From: Rhabditoides inermis
Lineage: Eukaryota > Nematoda > Chromadorea > Rhabditida > Rhabditidae
Reading direction: 5' to 3'
DNA: 64,000 nt
Assembly (NCBI GenBank): GCA_963966185.1
Contig: CAWZYM010000254.1
Span: 72,501 to 136,500 of the forward strand
Part shown: piece by piece, positions 23,092 through 34,978 of the stretch
Layout of the letters: the number at the start of each line of letters is the position of its first letter
Position numbering within the stretch: position 1 is the first letter of the stretch
Position numbers and translations under genes: made by a program
The notes under the pieces: generated by a model
Seen by the model: only the letters and a program-made list of their open reading frames with translations
Databases searched by the model: none
What the model was told of the DNA's origin: nothing

Positions 23092-25718
23092 ACACGCAAA
23101 AACAAGTGTTCTTCATAAAAACGATTACTTCTTTTTCATGCTGTCTCTCTCTTTCTCCTCTCTCTCTCACACACACACAGTCTGTCTATCAGTTTCTTTA
23201 TTTCTATCTCACTTTCACCGGCGGCTCTTAGTAGCTTCAATGATCGAGGGATCGAGGCTTTCACGTTATGACGTCATATGAATGAAGTGTTGTTACAGAA
23301 AAGATGAAGCAAGATGAAAGATGTTCTGTCATGAAAGCATCTGCAGAACTGAATAAACGTTTATCTGGAATCGAGTAGCACATTTCAATTACGTACTTAC
23401 ATAGCTTAAAAAAATTCAAGCATGTGCACGTGACGCGTATTAGTTTTTGACTTTTGCTCATTGCTTTCAAGATCAGATAGCCCTACTCACAAGAATTCAA
23501 CATTCTTTTTGTTCAGCAAAACACGTTGTCTATGACAGAAAACGTAAACACACACTGCGCTACGCTTGTTGACAGCTCATTCAAGACGCGAGAGGCAGCA
23601 AAAATTTAAGCAGAACTTTTCAAGTTCAAAAAATCTCGTTGATTCGGCACGTTCGGGGGTCTCGCATTTCTTTCATCATTTCCGAGAACAAATAGTGAAC
23701 AAATGAGTGAGAGATGGTTAAGTTATCCCTCAGAATGCGCCTTTGTATCTATAACCTTCAACTACAAGATCATGGAATCCAACGCGAGCAGGCTTTCGGC
23801 CTTTTTTCAAGTTGTTGCGAGTTTTATTTTAACAAAAAATGTCGGGGGGGGGGGGGAGGCTGTTAAAAAAGGTGACTTTGCATTTTAGGTGAACACCATG
23901 GCAGTTTGGTGTAGAAGTAGAAGTGTTTGCTTGTTTTTACACCGCCGTGAAGAGCTGTGTAAAAAGCTCACTGTGTATTAAACGGTGCACAGCTTTACCT
24001 GAGTGCAGAAACGGAAAACCTGCCTTCATATTATAATAATAATATTATAATAATGGTTTATCCATAGGCGCAGACAAAACACAAAACACGAAATACAAAC
24101 TGGTGCGGAATGTACAAAAGTTTAGTGTTTGGTCCCCGGATGGGTCCTTGGAGGGTATTGCTCCCTGTAGCAAAGCCTCATCCGGTGGGTAGCATCTTTC
24201 GAGAATCTTCTTCCTTCTTCCATATAGAGTTTGCGGCTTTGATTCGTCTTCGAACGCGTGAGCCATATGGACCACGTTGCCTCTAACATCGAACGTTCTC
24301 GAACTTCTCTCGACCATTTGCATACTTGCTTACGGTTGATCCATTCGTCATCATCACGTTGCGAAATCCAAAAAAATCCGTGACTTACCCACTAGTGCAC
24401 TTCCAACAGGCTTATTCGGCTCCTCCTTATCGTCTCACAGTGAACGGCTCCGGACATCGATCGATAACAGTGACGTACTTCTCTTCCGGTCGCGGGTGCC
24501 GCCGTCGCCCTTCAGTTCGATTTCGTTTTGTACCTTCTTTTCCTCCAATCGAGAATCCGCGCTTTGCCCTATCAGTGCTGTTCCAACAGGCTTAATCGGC
24601 GTCGCCTTATCGTCTCACAGTGAACGGCCTCAATTCGAGAATCAGTTGATACTCCACAGAAACTCATCTCCGAAACAGCCTTGTTTCCGAAAAGAGCCAA
24701 ATCGCTCGGTAAGTACGTAGTTCCTGGACACCTTCCGTGAGCCGTTTTCGTACACAGACACGGCGTTGCCGCTCTCGCGCACTTCTCGCGCGCGGCTTCT
24801 CGGTGGCTGGCAGTGAAAAGAATTGTGCATGTAGCGGCGCAGTGAAATCCGTTTGTCTCGGATCAAATGACTTGTACATATTTCATAGTAACTCATTTTT
24901 TGGGTTTTCTCACCCAACTATAGAAGTGACAGGATAGTCTCTCACCGCATATGCTGTTATAAACACAGTGTCTGGTGAGGGATTATCCCTTCGGTTCGAC
25001 TGCGTTCAGAGCGTACAAACGGACGGGACGTCATCGTAAAGAAGTCAAAACGTTCGTCTAGTCTCAAACTGTGCGCTTTTTACATTGTCAACCCATTGTT
25101 CATGTCACTTGTCTCAATTATGAATAAAGTATATAGATTTATTTAATGAGATATCTCGATATTTAGATCATTATGTTTCTGTGAACTGTTTTCTGTGAGT
25201 TACATTTTACATTGTTCTCAACACACAAAACACGGTAAAAATGACGAAAATCGAAAAAGAACACTAAGACGAGAAGTTGCGAGCCGCGAGGCAGCATAGC
25301 CGCGCGGGCTACCTGGAGGGCTCGCGCACGACCGAAGCAAGTGGTTGTCACTAGTATCAGCGATTCATTCGGCTAAGGACGTCAGCGTCCAGACAATGTC
25401 AAGCCGAGGAGTGAGTGAGGTGAAACTGTCTACGCCCGATTTCCAACAAAACCACAAAGTTTTTACAGATGAAAGATAATGATTCTGCCGCAAATAGCAC
25501 AGACAATTTTATACGAATCACTCATTTTCCTACAGAAAGATGTTCATATCAAGCAACATGGGGGGATGTGGCAGACTTGGACGTTTTGGTAGTGGACTGT
25601 CGGACAGGGTCTCTCTTGCCGACTCTGGTCACAGTTGTACGCTTCGCCCAACTACGAGAGATCGAATCGCGGACTTTTCTGAAAACCACGATCATCAAAT
25701 AGTAGCGCATTTGTGAAA
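23092..25718. other. intergenic; short direct repeat, no gene supported
   Basis: An imperfect direct repeat (CTTCCAACAGGCTTA followed by CTTATCGTCTCACAGTGAACGGC) lies at about 24399-24446 and 24581-24628. There is an 11-bp G run near 23847 and a GC-rich block near 24760-24840. Segments outside the LINE fragment at 25268 show no convincing coding pattern. Confidence 0.5.
25268..25431 (+). mobile_element. LINE 3' end fragment
   Basis: Close relative of 19776-19955 (shared GCATAGCC.CGCGGGCTACCT and AGACAATGTCAAGCCGAGGA), ending in GAGTGAGTGA. The coding frame is broken. Confidence 0.65.
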
Positions 25719-26833
25719 CTACTTGTTGAATATAATGTAGGAGAAGGGATGAACGAGAACGGACGCGATGCTTTTCATGTTGATCAGAAACCAGAAATTT
25801 CGATAATGAAAATTGTTGACGACGTCAGCTAGAGACATGATTGCACTCACAGCTTTGAACACGACAATTAGGAAAATCTGAAAAAAATAATGAAGAAATA
25901 TGTTTCTAACGGCGTCGCCTCACCTGCATTGTTATCATGATTTCCGAACCACTTAACTTCATTTGCCCGGAAAAGGAAAACTTTTGCTTCACAAGTGAAT
26001 ATGTTATAGCTATATAGCTGACACTACAAAGTAGAATGCCTATGTAGTCGTTGTACTTTTGTAGTAGGTACAAGAAATAAGCACAGTCGGTGGCATATCC
26101 CTCCTCATCGATTTCACGAAACCAGTAAAAGTAGTAAATCTGAATACATAAGATGATGCTAATTTTCTGTACCTGCTAATTACCCCATAATAAGTTGTGC
26201 ATGTTGGAACCATAAGAAGTGTTACATTGGCAAGTCCATACGTCACACATAACATACTTGCTCCATGTACACATCTCATCGTAGTGAATCTGATCAGGAA
26301 TGTATGATTGAATGACGTCATAAGAACTCTGTGAACGCAAAGGATCGCGAAAAGAGCGATGGACGAAGCGTAAACCCCGTGATAGATTGCTCCACCAAAC
26401 TGAGACGATTCGATTGCATCGCTTTCAACGCATCGTAATCAAAGCATCACTCACATTCATACAAAAGTCGCCACAATAGCGTGTTAGAAGAAGGGATGAC
26501 AGACCGGAAATGCAATCAACACTTAACCTGATACAATGAGAGACGCCAAGAATGAACATAAGGCGGTAGGCAGCGTTATTCCAACGCGCTTCCTCAGTTT
26601 TGATTGCCTAAAAACCACTGTTATTAGTCTTTTAAACAGTTCAGTTAAGCTACCCTGAGAACGAGCAAGTAGACTATGAGTCCGCCAAGGGAGAGAAGAG
26701 TGATTGCTCCACTGCGCATGTAGTGAACCTCTCCCAGTAAGGTGATGTGGAAGTAGTCGTCGTCATCGAAGAATCCCGGATAGTGAATGTTTCCATAATC
26801 ATCGATCCTCGTCGTCAGTTCATAGTCGCTCAT
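25719..26833 (-). CDS. seven-transmembrane nematode chemoreceptor, different family (srt-like)
   Basis: Five exons on the minus strand: 26833-26654, 26607-26455, 26399-26184, 26139-25924 and 25877-25719, all with GT-AG introns. The protein (about 307 residues) starts MSDYELTTRIDDYGNIHYPG, an acidic extracellular N-terminus. It then has hydrophobic segments including GAITLLSLGGLIVYLLVLR, AAYRLMFILGVSHCIRLSV, YASSIALFAILCVHRVLM and IGILLCSVSYIAITYSL, and ends HPFSYIIFNK. The CYKLMF/YRLMFILG-type block after TM1 and the P-F-x-Y-x-x-F-N terminus fit the solo sr families. Assignment to srt is a guess. It shares no obvious sequence with the three Str-type neighbours. Confidence 0.8.
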
Positions 26834-27654
26834 GTTGCTTTAGAGAGGAAGTGAATGGAGGCCGACCGGCTTTGTTTTTATGTAGTCACTTCTTACTCAC
26901 CTTGTAGTTGATTTTCATTCAAAGTCATACGATGTTCATTGTTCACATATTAATCACACACGTATACACATGTATTCATTATACATGAAACGAAAGCGTA
27001 ATGAGATCGTCTGGGTCCAATGGTGTCATCGCTACGCTATGTTGTTATGCACGTTTACGTTTTCATGCGAAAAAAATTTGAGAATTTATGTACATCAAAA
27101 GTCCTCAGATTTTGTTGTTTTAATGACATTTACGGACTTGCACAATTATATTTTGAATACGTTATTCTGACAACCAGAGCGGCAGCGGTGGTTGTCAGAA
27201 TACGTGGTGTGTGTCATGACTCTCCTGTCGCGCCAAAGGGTCAGAGATCCCAACCACTTATACCAATGAACACCTCAAGGGTTGAGAATCATGTCGCACT
27301 GAGTTACTTTTCGAAATATTTTTTTCATGCCGTTTGTGTTTGTTTGTGATGAAAAATAATGAGATTGAATCATTAAAACATCATTTTTCTATCAGCTGTT
27401 CCCGCCAAATTCGTAAAAGAAACACATACTAAAAATGTTATCCAAAATAAGAATAACATAAGAAACAATATATAAACACATGGAAATAAAATGTCTTTAA
27501 TGAAACAGTCGATCGTGTGGTCAAATTGTGTAACTTCGTGCAAGTTGTACACACACCCCCGAGTTGATTAAAAGTTATTATATTCTACGATTTCTCACTC
27601 CAATTTTCAAATGATATTTCAAAACTAATTTGTTTCAAAACTAATTTGTCGCAG
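26834..27654. other. no gene seen
   Basis: AT-rich intergenic DNA. A short inverted pair AATACG(T)ATTCTGACAACC / GGTTGTCAGAATACG near 27157-27208 could be a small hairpin. Nothing else recognised. Confidence 0.5.
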
Positions 27655-28076
27655 TTGTATCGGGATGTAAACAACATCTACTCCCGTCTCTTGCGCGAAA
27701 AGTCCAAGCTGCCCACCCCCTCGCGGCAAGTGGCGGCAACGAGAGTTCGTCTCTTGCGACACGTGCTGCGACGAGAAGACCATCGGATTGTGAAGCAAGC
27801 TGCACTCACACTACCGCCGTGGAGACGAGGCCCAGGAAGGAAACGCGCTACATGGGACGAGAAGCTGAAGGAGGATGTCGGGCCCACGCCTGCCGTGCGC
27901 GCCAAGGTTACCTCGAGAGACACTTCGTTCCGCAGAGCTTGGAACACTCGCAACTGGCAATGTATGGAAGCTGTTATGGACATTGCACAAGACAGAACTG
28001 GTTCACACGATGCTCGCCGGCTAAGGAGCGGCAATGCTCCAGATGATCTACGGAGAATCGGCCGAGGAGTGAGTGA
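27655..28076 (+). mobile_element. 5'-truncated LINE with C-terminal ORF
   Basis: An open frame reads YSRLLREKSKLPTPSRQVAA, then RLLRHVLRREDHRIVKQAAL and RRGPGRKRATWDEKLKEDV. This H-V-L-R...D-R-I...P-G-R...W pattern is typical of the region after the RT domain in RTE/CR1-type LINEs. The element ends with GGCCGAGGAGTGAGTGAG, as in the two shorter fragments. Confidence 0.7.
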
Positions 28077-28185
28077 GTTTGTTTCCGAAAATATATTCGC
28101 ACTATCATAATATACTCATTGAATTGTAAACAATGACATGTTATATCTACGCATACAGCCATATTCAGAAGGTACACTATGTACC

Positions 28186-28775
28186 TTTTAAAGATTTTTA
28201 AGGTAATGCCGAGAAGAAATGAACATTAAATTTCAAAATGTTAATCACAGAATGTTTTAATGAAGTAAGCATACATTTATAAAGGGGAAAAACATACAAA
28301 AATCGGGAACATAAACCATAGTAATGATAGCACACACCTATTCTTGAACGCTGTGTTCCATTTTGTGAATACACTGTGGTCTTTCGAAAAGGTCATACGC
28401 ACACCTACAGTGACCTGACACGGCGTTGCGGCGCCCGCGCGCCTTACGCGCCGATTGAGTGCGGCTCTGGCGCGCTCACTCGGTCGCCTCTCAGTCGCCC
28501 CGCGTCAGAGGTGCGCGAGAGCGGCGCAGTGAGCGCTCGTAAGGCGCGCGAGAAAGGCACATGCGAAAGAGTGCTTGATGAAGCTTGTTCGTTCGATTCA
28601 CAATTAATTCGCTGTTTTCACCTTTCGCGTCTTTCGTTTTTTGTTACATGACACCAAAAACCATATAGAAGGCCGTTTATTGAATTGACAAATAATTACG
28701 ACAATATCAAGCGTGATTGCAACAATTGATTGATTGCGATGATTGATCAATTAAGATTGATCACTTGCCTCGGCC
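28186..28775 (+). repeat. inverted arm, left
   Basis: Reverse-complement partner of 31063-31645. The paired open frames reading MVFRKGHTHTYSDLTRRCG arise only because the arms are copies. Confidence 0.8.
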
Positions 28776-29035
28776 GATTTTGTCGGACAAATATGCCAAA
28801 GAGGTTCTCAACCACACGCCCACAACGGGACAACCGGTAGTTGTAGATTCTGTGTTGTACCGGAAGATCTCTACCGCTGAACGGCTTTATCATTCTGTCG
28901 TTCGACGCAAAAATCCCATCACCGACAAGTAAAAAAAACGGGGACGGCGGTAAGGAGGAGATTGCGAGGAGTGGAAGAGAGTCACCTGACAGAACAATGC
29001 AGTTCAAACGACAACCATCGAACACAATAGCATCA
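28747..29035 (-). pseudogene. PIF/Harbinger transposase C-terminal fragment
   Basis: The minus-strand frame reads FDGCRLNCIVLSGDSLP, LLVGDGIFASNDRMIKPFSG, and RIYNYRLSRCGRVVENLFGI. The pattern G-D-x-x-F...P-[YF]-x-G-R...R-I-[FY]-N-Y-R-L-S-R...R-V-V-E-N-x-F-G-I is the end of the DDE_Tnp_4 domain, with the second catalytic Asp in GDGIF and the Glu in VVEN. Upstream it is cut by the TIR/tRNA-like element at 29036. Confidence 0.8.
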
Positions 29036-29434
29036 TTAAAGGTACACTAACGACTTATTTTTGACTCGGGAATTTGAAAGAATCATAGTAGTAACTCAAA
29101 TCTTTATCGATTTATGAGAAAGAACAACGATTATCCATTGCTTTCAAATGTTGCGACTCGTTGTTGCAACAGTTCATTTCAATCTCAAAATTGGTCCTGT
29201 CACGACTTCCATTCTGTTGAACTCTTCAATACTGCAGAAACTAGCAGAAATGGCGGGAGAACACACAATCCCAGACGAAAGTTCATTTACTATGTGGCGT
29301 ATTGCTTGTGTGTGCCGTAGTGGCGCAGACCTCGCCGGTTCGAGTCCTGTCTACGATAAATGTTTTGAATGCGTGGTAATGCGCGTTCAAGAAAGCTACA
29401 TAGTTGCAGAATTAAGTCGTCACTGTTCCTTTAA
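29036..29434 (+). mobile_element. TIR/tRNA-like element, copy 4
   Basis: Best-defined copy: TTAA at 29036-29039 and 29431-29434, 399 bp. Left end TTAAAGGTACACTAACGACT, right end AGTCGTCACTGTTCCTTTAA. The tRNA-like block is GCCGTAGTGGCGCAGACCTC then GCCGGTTCGAGTCCTGTC at about 29311-29350. It is inserted in the Harbinger transposase remnant. Confidence 0.8.
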
Positions 29435-29699
29435 GAGAACCAAATATCACTTTCTATCAGAAGTCAACCATCATGTTCGAACTAAGGAATCTATGAAAAG
29501 GTCAGTACGAGGCCTACGAGGCCCTATCCATCACACCTCGCAACAAATCATCTGAATGCGAGACTAGCCCCACGTAGAGGAGAATGAGAAGAAGAAAAGA
29601 GTGTTCAAATCCATTACCTGACGTAATCTCATTACTCACAATCAATAACACAAAACATTGCAAAACAAATTCCCAAACGTGTTATCAATCAGCTGTTCC

Positions 29700-30169
29700 C
29701 ACTGTCGTTCTGTCTATGTATCCCGCGATAATGTTTTGACCCATCACACTCTCGAGTGTCTCATTTCGGATGAGCAGCGCATTTCCGGAGGCAATTCGGA
29801 GGGCACTTCCGAAGAGAGAGTCTTTCTGCAAGGCATTTGAGTGATAGACATTTATCTCGGGACGAAATGACTTTTGGTATGGCGAACGATACAGCCGCTC
29901 AAAGCGAACGAAAGAGCAGAATGACACATTCCTACTTAAAGCAGAATATAAGATCGAGTTCAATGCGGCGATACTCGAGAAACCGCATTTCGAGGATCCC
30001 TACTTCTCTCTTCGAATGCCATATCGAAAGCGGGGTAACCTAGCTTGAAAAGAGTGAACCTACTAAACCTTTGCAGCACCTCCTCGATCTGTGCGATGTC
30101 ACCCTTTTGAAAAGGGGACCACACGACCGAGGCATACTCTAGAATGAGGAGAGAGAAGGTAATAAACAA
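29700..30169 (-). pseudogene. non-LTR reverse transcriptase C-terminal remnant
   Basis: The minus-strand frame starts with LLILEYASVVWSPFQKGDIA and QIEEVLQRFSRFTLFK. The I-L-E-Y-A-S-x-V-W-S-P block is the region after the catalytic core of Jockey/CR1-type LINE reverse transcriptases. Beyond a frameshift come FRYRRIELDLIFCFK-like and FAIPKVISSRDKCLS segments in other frames. Decayed. Confidence 0.7.
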
Positions 30170-30317
30170 AATAAAATGAGTAGATAGCGAGGGGAATGAA
30201 CAATTCGTAATCTCTCACGCCCTTTGGATACCTCCGTTTCCAACACTACCAATATTTTCTCTTTTCTTTTGATTTTTCACAATGTTTGTCAAGACGAAAT
30301 CCTTTTCAAGGGTGCGA

Positions 30318-30454
30318 TCACAGCTCGCACAAGTTGATGACGGTGTCAACGACCTGAACGAACAGTTCCGTGTCCGGGACGGTCAGCGCATCCGATAGCA
30401 TCTTGATGAATGGACCAACGGTGTCGGCGCGCTCTCCTACCAGAACAATATGAT
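30318..30454 (-). CDS. isolated terminal-exon-like segment, unknown gene
   Basis: A 137-bp open segment follows a good acceptor (TTCAATTCAG). It encodes VGERADTVGPFIKMLSDALT, then VPDTELFVQVVDTVINLCEL and a stop. GC content and amphipathic helix pattern look like a host exon, with ARM-like alternation. No upstream exon in phase was found before the arm at 31063. It may be a captured or orphaned 3' exon. Family not recognised. Confidence 0.35.
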
Positions 30455-31062
30455 CTGAATTGAAGTATTAAAGTATTTACTTCCAGGATCAAAGACAGAT
30501 GTGACAGGTTATATCAAACGTAGATAGGTTTAGTCTGTAAGTCTTGCTGGGTCTTGCAGAGCCGATGATCTGAATGAATATTCAAAAACAATGATCAACA
30601 AGTCTATCAAAAAACAACTAATTTATCATAAGTCAAACCATCAACACTCACAACATCTGAATCTATCAGTTCAGTCAAATAAGATAGAAGATACATATCA
30701 CAAAAAAAACAATCTCAGTAGTTGTATGGGTGTGTGGGTGCATTCGAGGGATACCAAAGGGACGAGTGAGTGAAACTGTCTAATGTAGGTCGGGGATAGT
30801 CTGCGAGTACCTGAAATCACTGATTTTCGTCTTCACGGCGAGCTTGGTGGCGGACGTGCTCTCGTCGTGCCTTGGTCGCGACGGGAACCTGCTCGCTGCC
30901 GCAGTTTACCCCACTGCTGTCACCATTGCACAGACAGTACGTGTCTATCGCAACTGTGTTGGTGATGTTATTTTTCAGTCGCTTATGCAGTAAGACGCTG
31001 CGTTCTCGGCAGGGTCTTGCTGACAGTACGCATGTCGATCTGTGCACGGTCGGACCGCGTCC

Positions 31063-31645
31063 TATGGCCGAGGCAAGTGATCAATCTTCATTGATCAACC
31101 ATCGCAATCGATCAATTGTTGTAATCACGCTTGATATTGTCGTAGTTATTTGTCAACCCAATAAACGGTCTTCTATATGGTTTGTCTCATGTAACTTTAA
31201 AAGAAAGACGCGAAAGGTGAAATCAGCGAAATAATTGTGAATCGGATGAACAAGCTTCATCAAGCACTCTTTCGCATGTGCCTTTCTCGCGCGCCTTACG
31301 AGCGCTCACTGCGCCGCTCTCGCGCACCTCTGACGCGGGGCGACTGAGAGGCGACCGAGTGAGCGCGCCAGAGCCGCACTCAATCGGCGCGTAAGGCGCG
31401 CGGGCGCCGCAACGCCGTGTCAGGTCACTGTAGGTGTGCGTATGACCTTTTCGAAAGACCACAGTGTATTCACAAAATGGAATACAACGTTCAAGAATAT
31501 GTGTGTGCTATTACTATGGTTTTCGTTGCCGACATTTGTACTTTTCCCCTTTATTAAATGTATGCTTACTTCATTAAAACAATCTGTGAATAACATTTTG
31601 AAATGAAATGTTCATTTCTCGGCATAACCCTAAAAAATCTTTTCA
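31063..31645 (-). repeat. inverted arm, right
   Basis: Mirror copy of 28186-28775. Confidence 0.8.
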
Positions 31646-31938
31646 ACGCTAGAAAAAAAGTACTCTCCACAGACTTACAGTAATCACATAATCATACTTT
31701 TGTTTTCAAAGTTCGTTCTTTTTACAAAGGTTTTCACAAGAAAAAAACTGAAGGTGACAACATCACAGCTATGTGCTAACTAGTGATAATTAAACATAAG
31801 TGAGAATAATTTTCTAGTGAACATCACTCAGTGCCTTCGGAACTCAGGGGAAATCAGAAGATGTTCCGAAACAGAAGTTTGTGCTCGACAAGCATAAAGA
31901 CTTCTCATCTACCTTCAAGCTGTGAAGAGGCTTCTGCC
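31646..31938. promoter_or_regulatory. upstream region of receptor copy 3
   Basis: AT-rich flank. A CTTCAAG acceptor-like site lies 19 bp before the ATG at 31939. No defined promoter motif could be assigned. Confidence 0.3.
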
Positions 31939-33565
31939 ATGTGCGTCTCACAACTGCACTGCTTCATCACCTGCAACATTGCTGCCGTCTCTATCTCCAC
32001 CACACTTCTTCTCATGTTCCTTATTGTCTTCAAAGTTTGTTTTCCTTCACTTCTGCTAACCTTTGATTGCTGTTTAGAGTCGCGCCGACATTGGAAAATA
32101 CAAGTATCTTCTTCTCATTTTTGCATTGTTCAGCATTTATTATTCCGTCACAACGGTTATTGTCGTACCGGTATGAATGTTTTGTTGTGTTTGAATCAGC
32201 CAAGTGTTTCGTAGATGCGTCATACTCACCGAACCGGCTACACAATGTTCGTGGGTGGTCTGATGAAAGATTGGGTTCACGCAGACGTAGTCATTTCCCT
32301 ATACAGAATGGTGTACTCACAGACTATCATTATCATTATCTACCACTTTCTTTTTAGATACGTGAGCTTGTGCAAGTAAGTGCAATTATCTGAAAAAATT
32401 GTAAAAAAAAAACAAATTACAGAAGCAAATACATGTTTTTGTTTGAAAAACTTCACTTTCTTTTAATGCATGTATTCATATTCAGCACTGTTAGTGCAGC
32501 GTGGTTTGTTGTAATCTATTTTGGAATGACCAGGAACAATGCGGAACTGAAGTAAGCTGACGCAGTGGTTTTTTTTTATCAACTTTATTCTAGAACACTG
32601 ATGCGCGACACTCTGATGTCGACATATGGCATAGACTCAATGAAAATGAGCATAATTGGAGCCATATACTGGGTGAGTCTTGTTCATAGTGGATTCATTG
32701 ATACGAAATGATTTCAGTATCCCGATTCAACTGGTGCTATGCAATTTCTGTGGCCATCGTTTCTCGGAGAATGTGCTATAACGGTGTTCATCATCGCATC
32801 GCTGAGTGGGTTTCGAAGGCGTGCAGTAGGATGAGTGTCGTTACTCGCAGGCATCTCGTTGTTCTGCGGCGTTCGCATCTGGGTGCAGCAGAGGGCACGC
32901 GCCCGGCATCTGTCTATCAGAACACGCGCAGTTCAAACACAGCTATTCATCGCTCTCATTGTACAGGTGAGCCTATTAGTTATCAAATACACGAAAAAAA
33001 TCACAAAGAGAATTGGGAACAAGTGATTTCTACTCCCAGCATCTAATGACGAAAGCTCATCCTACTGCACTGAAAAAAATTGTTTAATTTGATTTGATTT
33101 GTAACGATAAATAGACTGACATGTATGTAGTATGCAGCACTTATCGATAGCTATTATCTCGAGAGTTGCTGATTGTCCCATATGCAGTTCGCTATGCCAT
33201 CTCTCTTCCTCTACATACCATGTCTACTGTCCATGCTCTGTCCCCTATTCGACATTCCCATACAAACATTCACAAAGTATTCGGTGCACGCGTTTGGAAT
33301 GTATCCAGGTTCGAAGTTTTACGTTACTTTACTCGCTTTGTAACTGCTGGTTTCAGTGTTTGATTCTATGTTTATCATTTTCGTCATAAAAGACTATCGG
33401 ATAGCTGTTTTGAAGTAATTATTCAAACTAATTATTTAATTGGGTATCAATTGAAGCTAGTTTTACAGATTTCTTCGCTGCGGCGTTCACAGAATAGCGA
33501 CAACGCCTGTGGTTCACTCAATCAAACAAAACTCTACAATAGCAGTCAGGGTTCAGGGCCTCTAA
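31939..33565 (+). CDS. Str-type seven-transmembrane chemoreceptor (copy 3)
   Basis: Ten exons: 31939-32034, 32078-32170, 32215-32375, 32423-32551, 32594-32672, 32718-32806, 32851-32966, 33188-33308, 33357-33414 and 33469-33565. Intron positions and phases equal those of copies 1 and 2. Blocks are MCVSQLHCFITCNIAAVS, KYKYLLLIFALFSIYYSV, MRHTHRTGYTMFVGGL, YHFLFRYVSLCK, FLYIPCLLSMLCPLFDIP and KDYRIAVLK, followed by a tail with FLRCGVHR. Exon 7 is slightly longer and Arg-rich (QQRARARHLSIRTR), probably the third intracellular loop. No frame defects seen. Confidence 0.85.
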
Positions 33566-33899
33566 ATCTAAAACTAGACTGAATCTAAATGACTAAATGG
33601 TACATATAAATGTTTCGTTGCATGATTACCGACAATGTTGCCCGACTTGTTTTTTTTTAGATAGTGGCGCATTCGAGATAAATACAAATTAGAGACATTA
33701 TGCTTTGAACTCTGGTTTTCTTGAATAAATATGCAACGGTTACTGGAAACTTTGAAGGATTCGAACGGAAATCTCTTGAATGGCAGTTAACTCTTCATAA
33801 CTTTGTCTCTTTACTCCCTGTTATCTCCTGCCACAAATTGGTTTCAAGCGTTCATCTTCCTCCTCCCCTCTCTCCCTCCCTCCCCCTCTCTCTACCCCC

Positions 33900-33945
<46 letters not shown>

Positions 33946-34400
33946 TATCACTCTCAGGAAAATGTTCGAGTGTTTCTGCCTGCGCTCCCACTCTCTCCTA
34001 GAGAACACATAAGTGGGCGGGGCCACGCACCTGCCTCTGCCGCTCTCGCATCGCCACACTCTCTCGTCTCGCTCTCGCATATCCGTCGGAAGCTTGGTGG
34101 GGGCAATGAGGGGCGAGATCGATTGATCAGGCAAGGAGGGAGGGGAGTTGCGCGAGCGAGCATTCTCTCCTGCCACCCGCCGGCTGTACTTATTCTTTAA
34201 CAACTCTAACAACATCCTAACGAATCATGTGTTCTCGTAAAACCTCGAAAATTATGCATCAATCATATGTGACGTGCGCAGCACATATCTTTAGATGTGA
34301 TAGTATCGTGCGCCACTCGAATATCGTATGGAAAGTCGCAGATGCAGTCTATATTACCCCACGCGTATGCATGCCAACAAGCTCACGTGACACTTTTCAG
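33566..34400. other. intergenic; (CT)n tract, alp-1 upstream region
   Basis: Contains a CT dinucleotide tract at about 33904-33941 and the region immediately upstream of alp-1. A TTTTCAG acceptor at 34400 precedes the alp-1 ATG by 22 bp and could be a trans-splice site or the end of a 5' UTR intron. Confidence 0.5.
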
Positions 34401-34422
34401 ATCAGGGGGAGCCAGTTTGAGG

Positions 34423-34917
34423 ATGAGCGAGACAGTGACTGTTCGCATGTCGCGGTCTGACAGGAACACCTCCTGGGGCTTCGGGTGCACCGAGGGAGAC
34501 CGCGGAGAGGTCGTCATTGTCAATGTGAGTGTGTGTTTTGATCGCGCCACTTGCTCATTAGTCTAACCATAAGTCAGCCCTTTCGCAAAAAAGTCTCGAG
34601 ATCTGTATTACTGTATTTGATATGATGAAACGAAATTTTTTCTCACTGTTCACAATAGTTCTTTTTGGTTTCAGAAACTGAAAAGACGTGGTTTTGGGTT
34701 TGGAGATAGATGCGCAGTGATTGAATTGGTTGTTGCGCTAAATGAACTTACTACACATAAAACATACGTATTCACATAGTTTTTAGGTTCGAATCAAACA
34801 ATGTGACGACTACTGGTATTGTATATTAATCACAGAATATACATTTACGCCGAAACGTATCGTCTTTTCCGGATTATGTTGCTCACAGATTGTTGTCTCT
34901 CAATTTCTAACCCTCGT

Positions 34918-34978
<61 letters not shown>

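Larger units (their letters stand above)
28186..31645. mobile_element. large inverted-repeat element with PIF/Harbinger remnant
   Basis: Two inverted arms of about 590 bp (28186-28775 and 31063-31645) mirror each other from ATGCCGAGAAGAAATG outside to GATCACTTGCCTCGGCC inside. Between them lie, in order, a Harbinger transposase C-terminus (minus), a TIR/tRNA-like element, LINE RT remains (minus), a lone exon-like segment and unassigned sequence. The arms include CG-rich palindromic stretches (CGCGCGCCTTACGCGCCG). Arm similarity is high, so duplication or inversion is younger than the decay of the core. Confidence 0.7.

Noticed and set aside
28376..31462. identical ORF reading MVFRKGHTHTYSDLTRRCG on both strands as a conserved gene pair
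   Set aside because: The two frames are simply the mirrored arms of one inverted repeat; a stop-rich context and no family match argue against coding.
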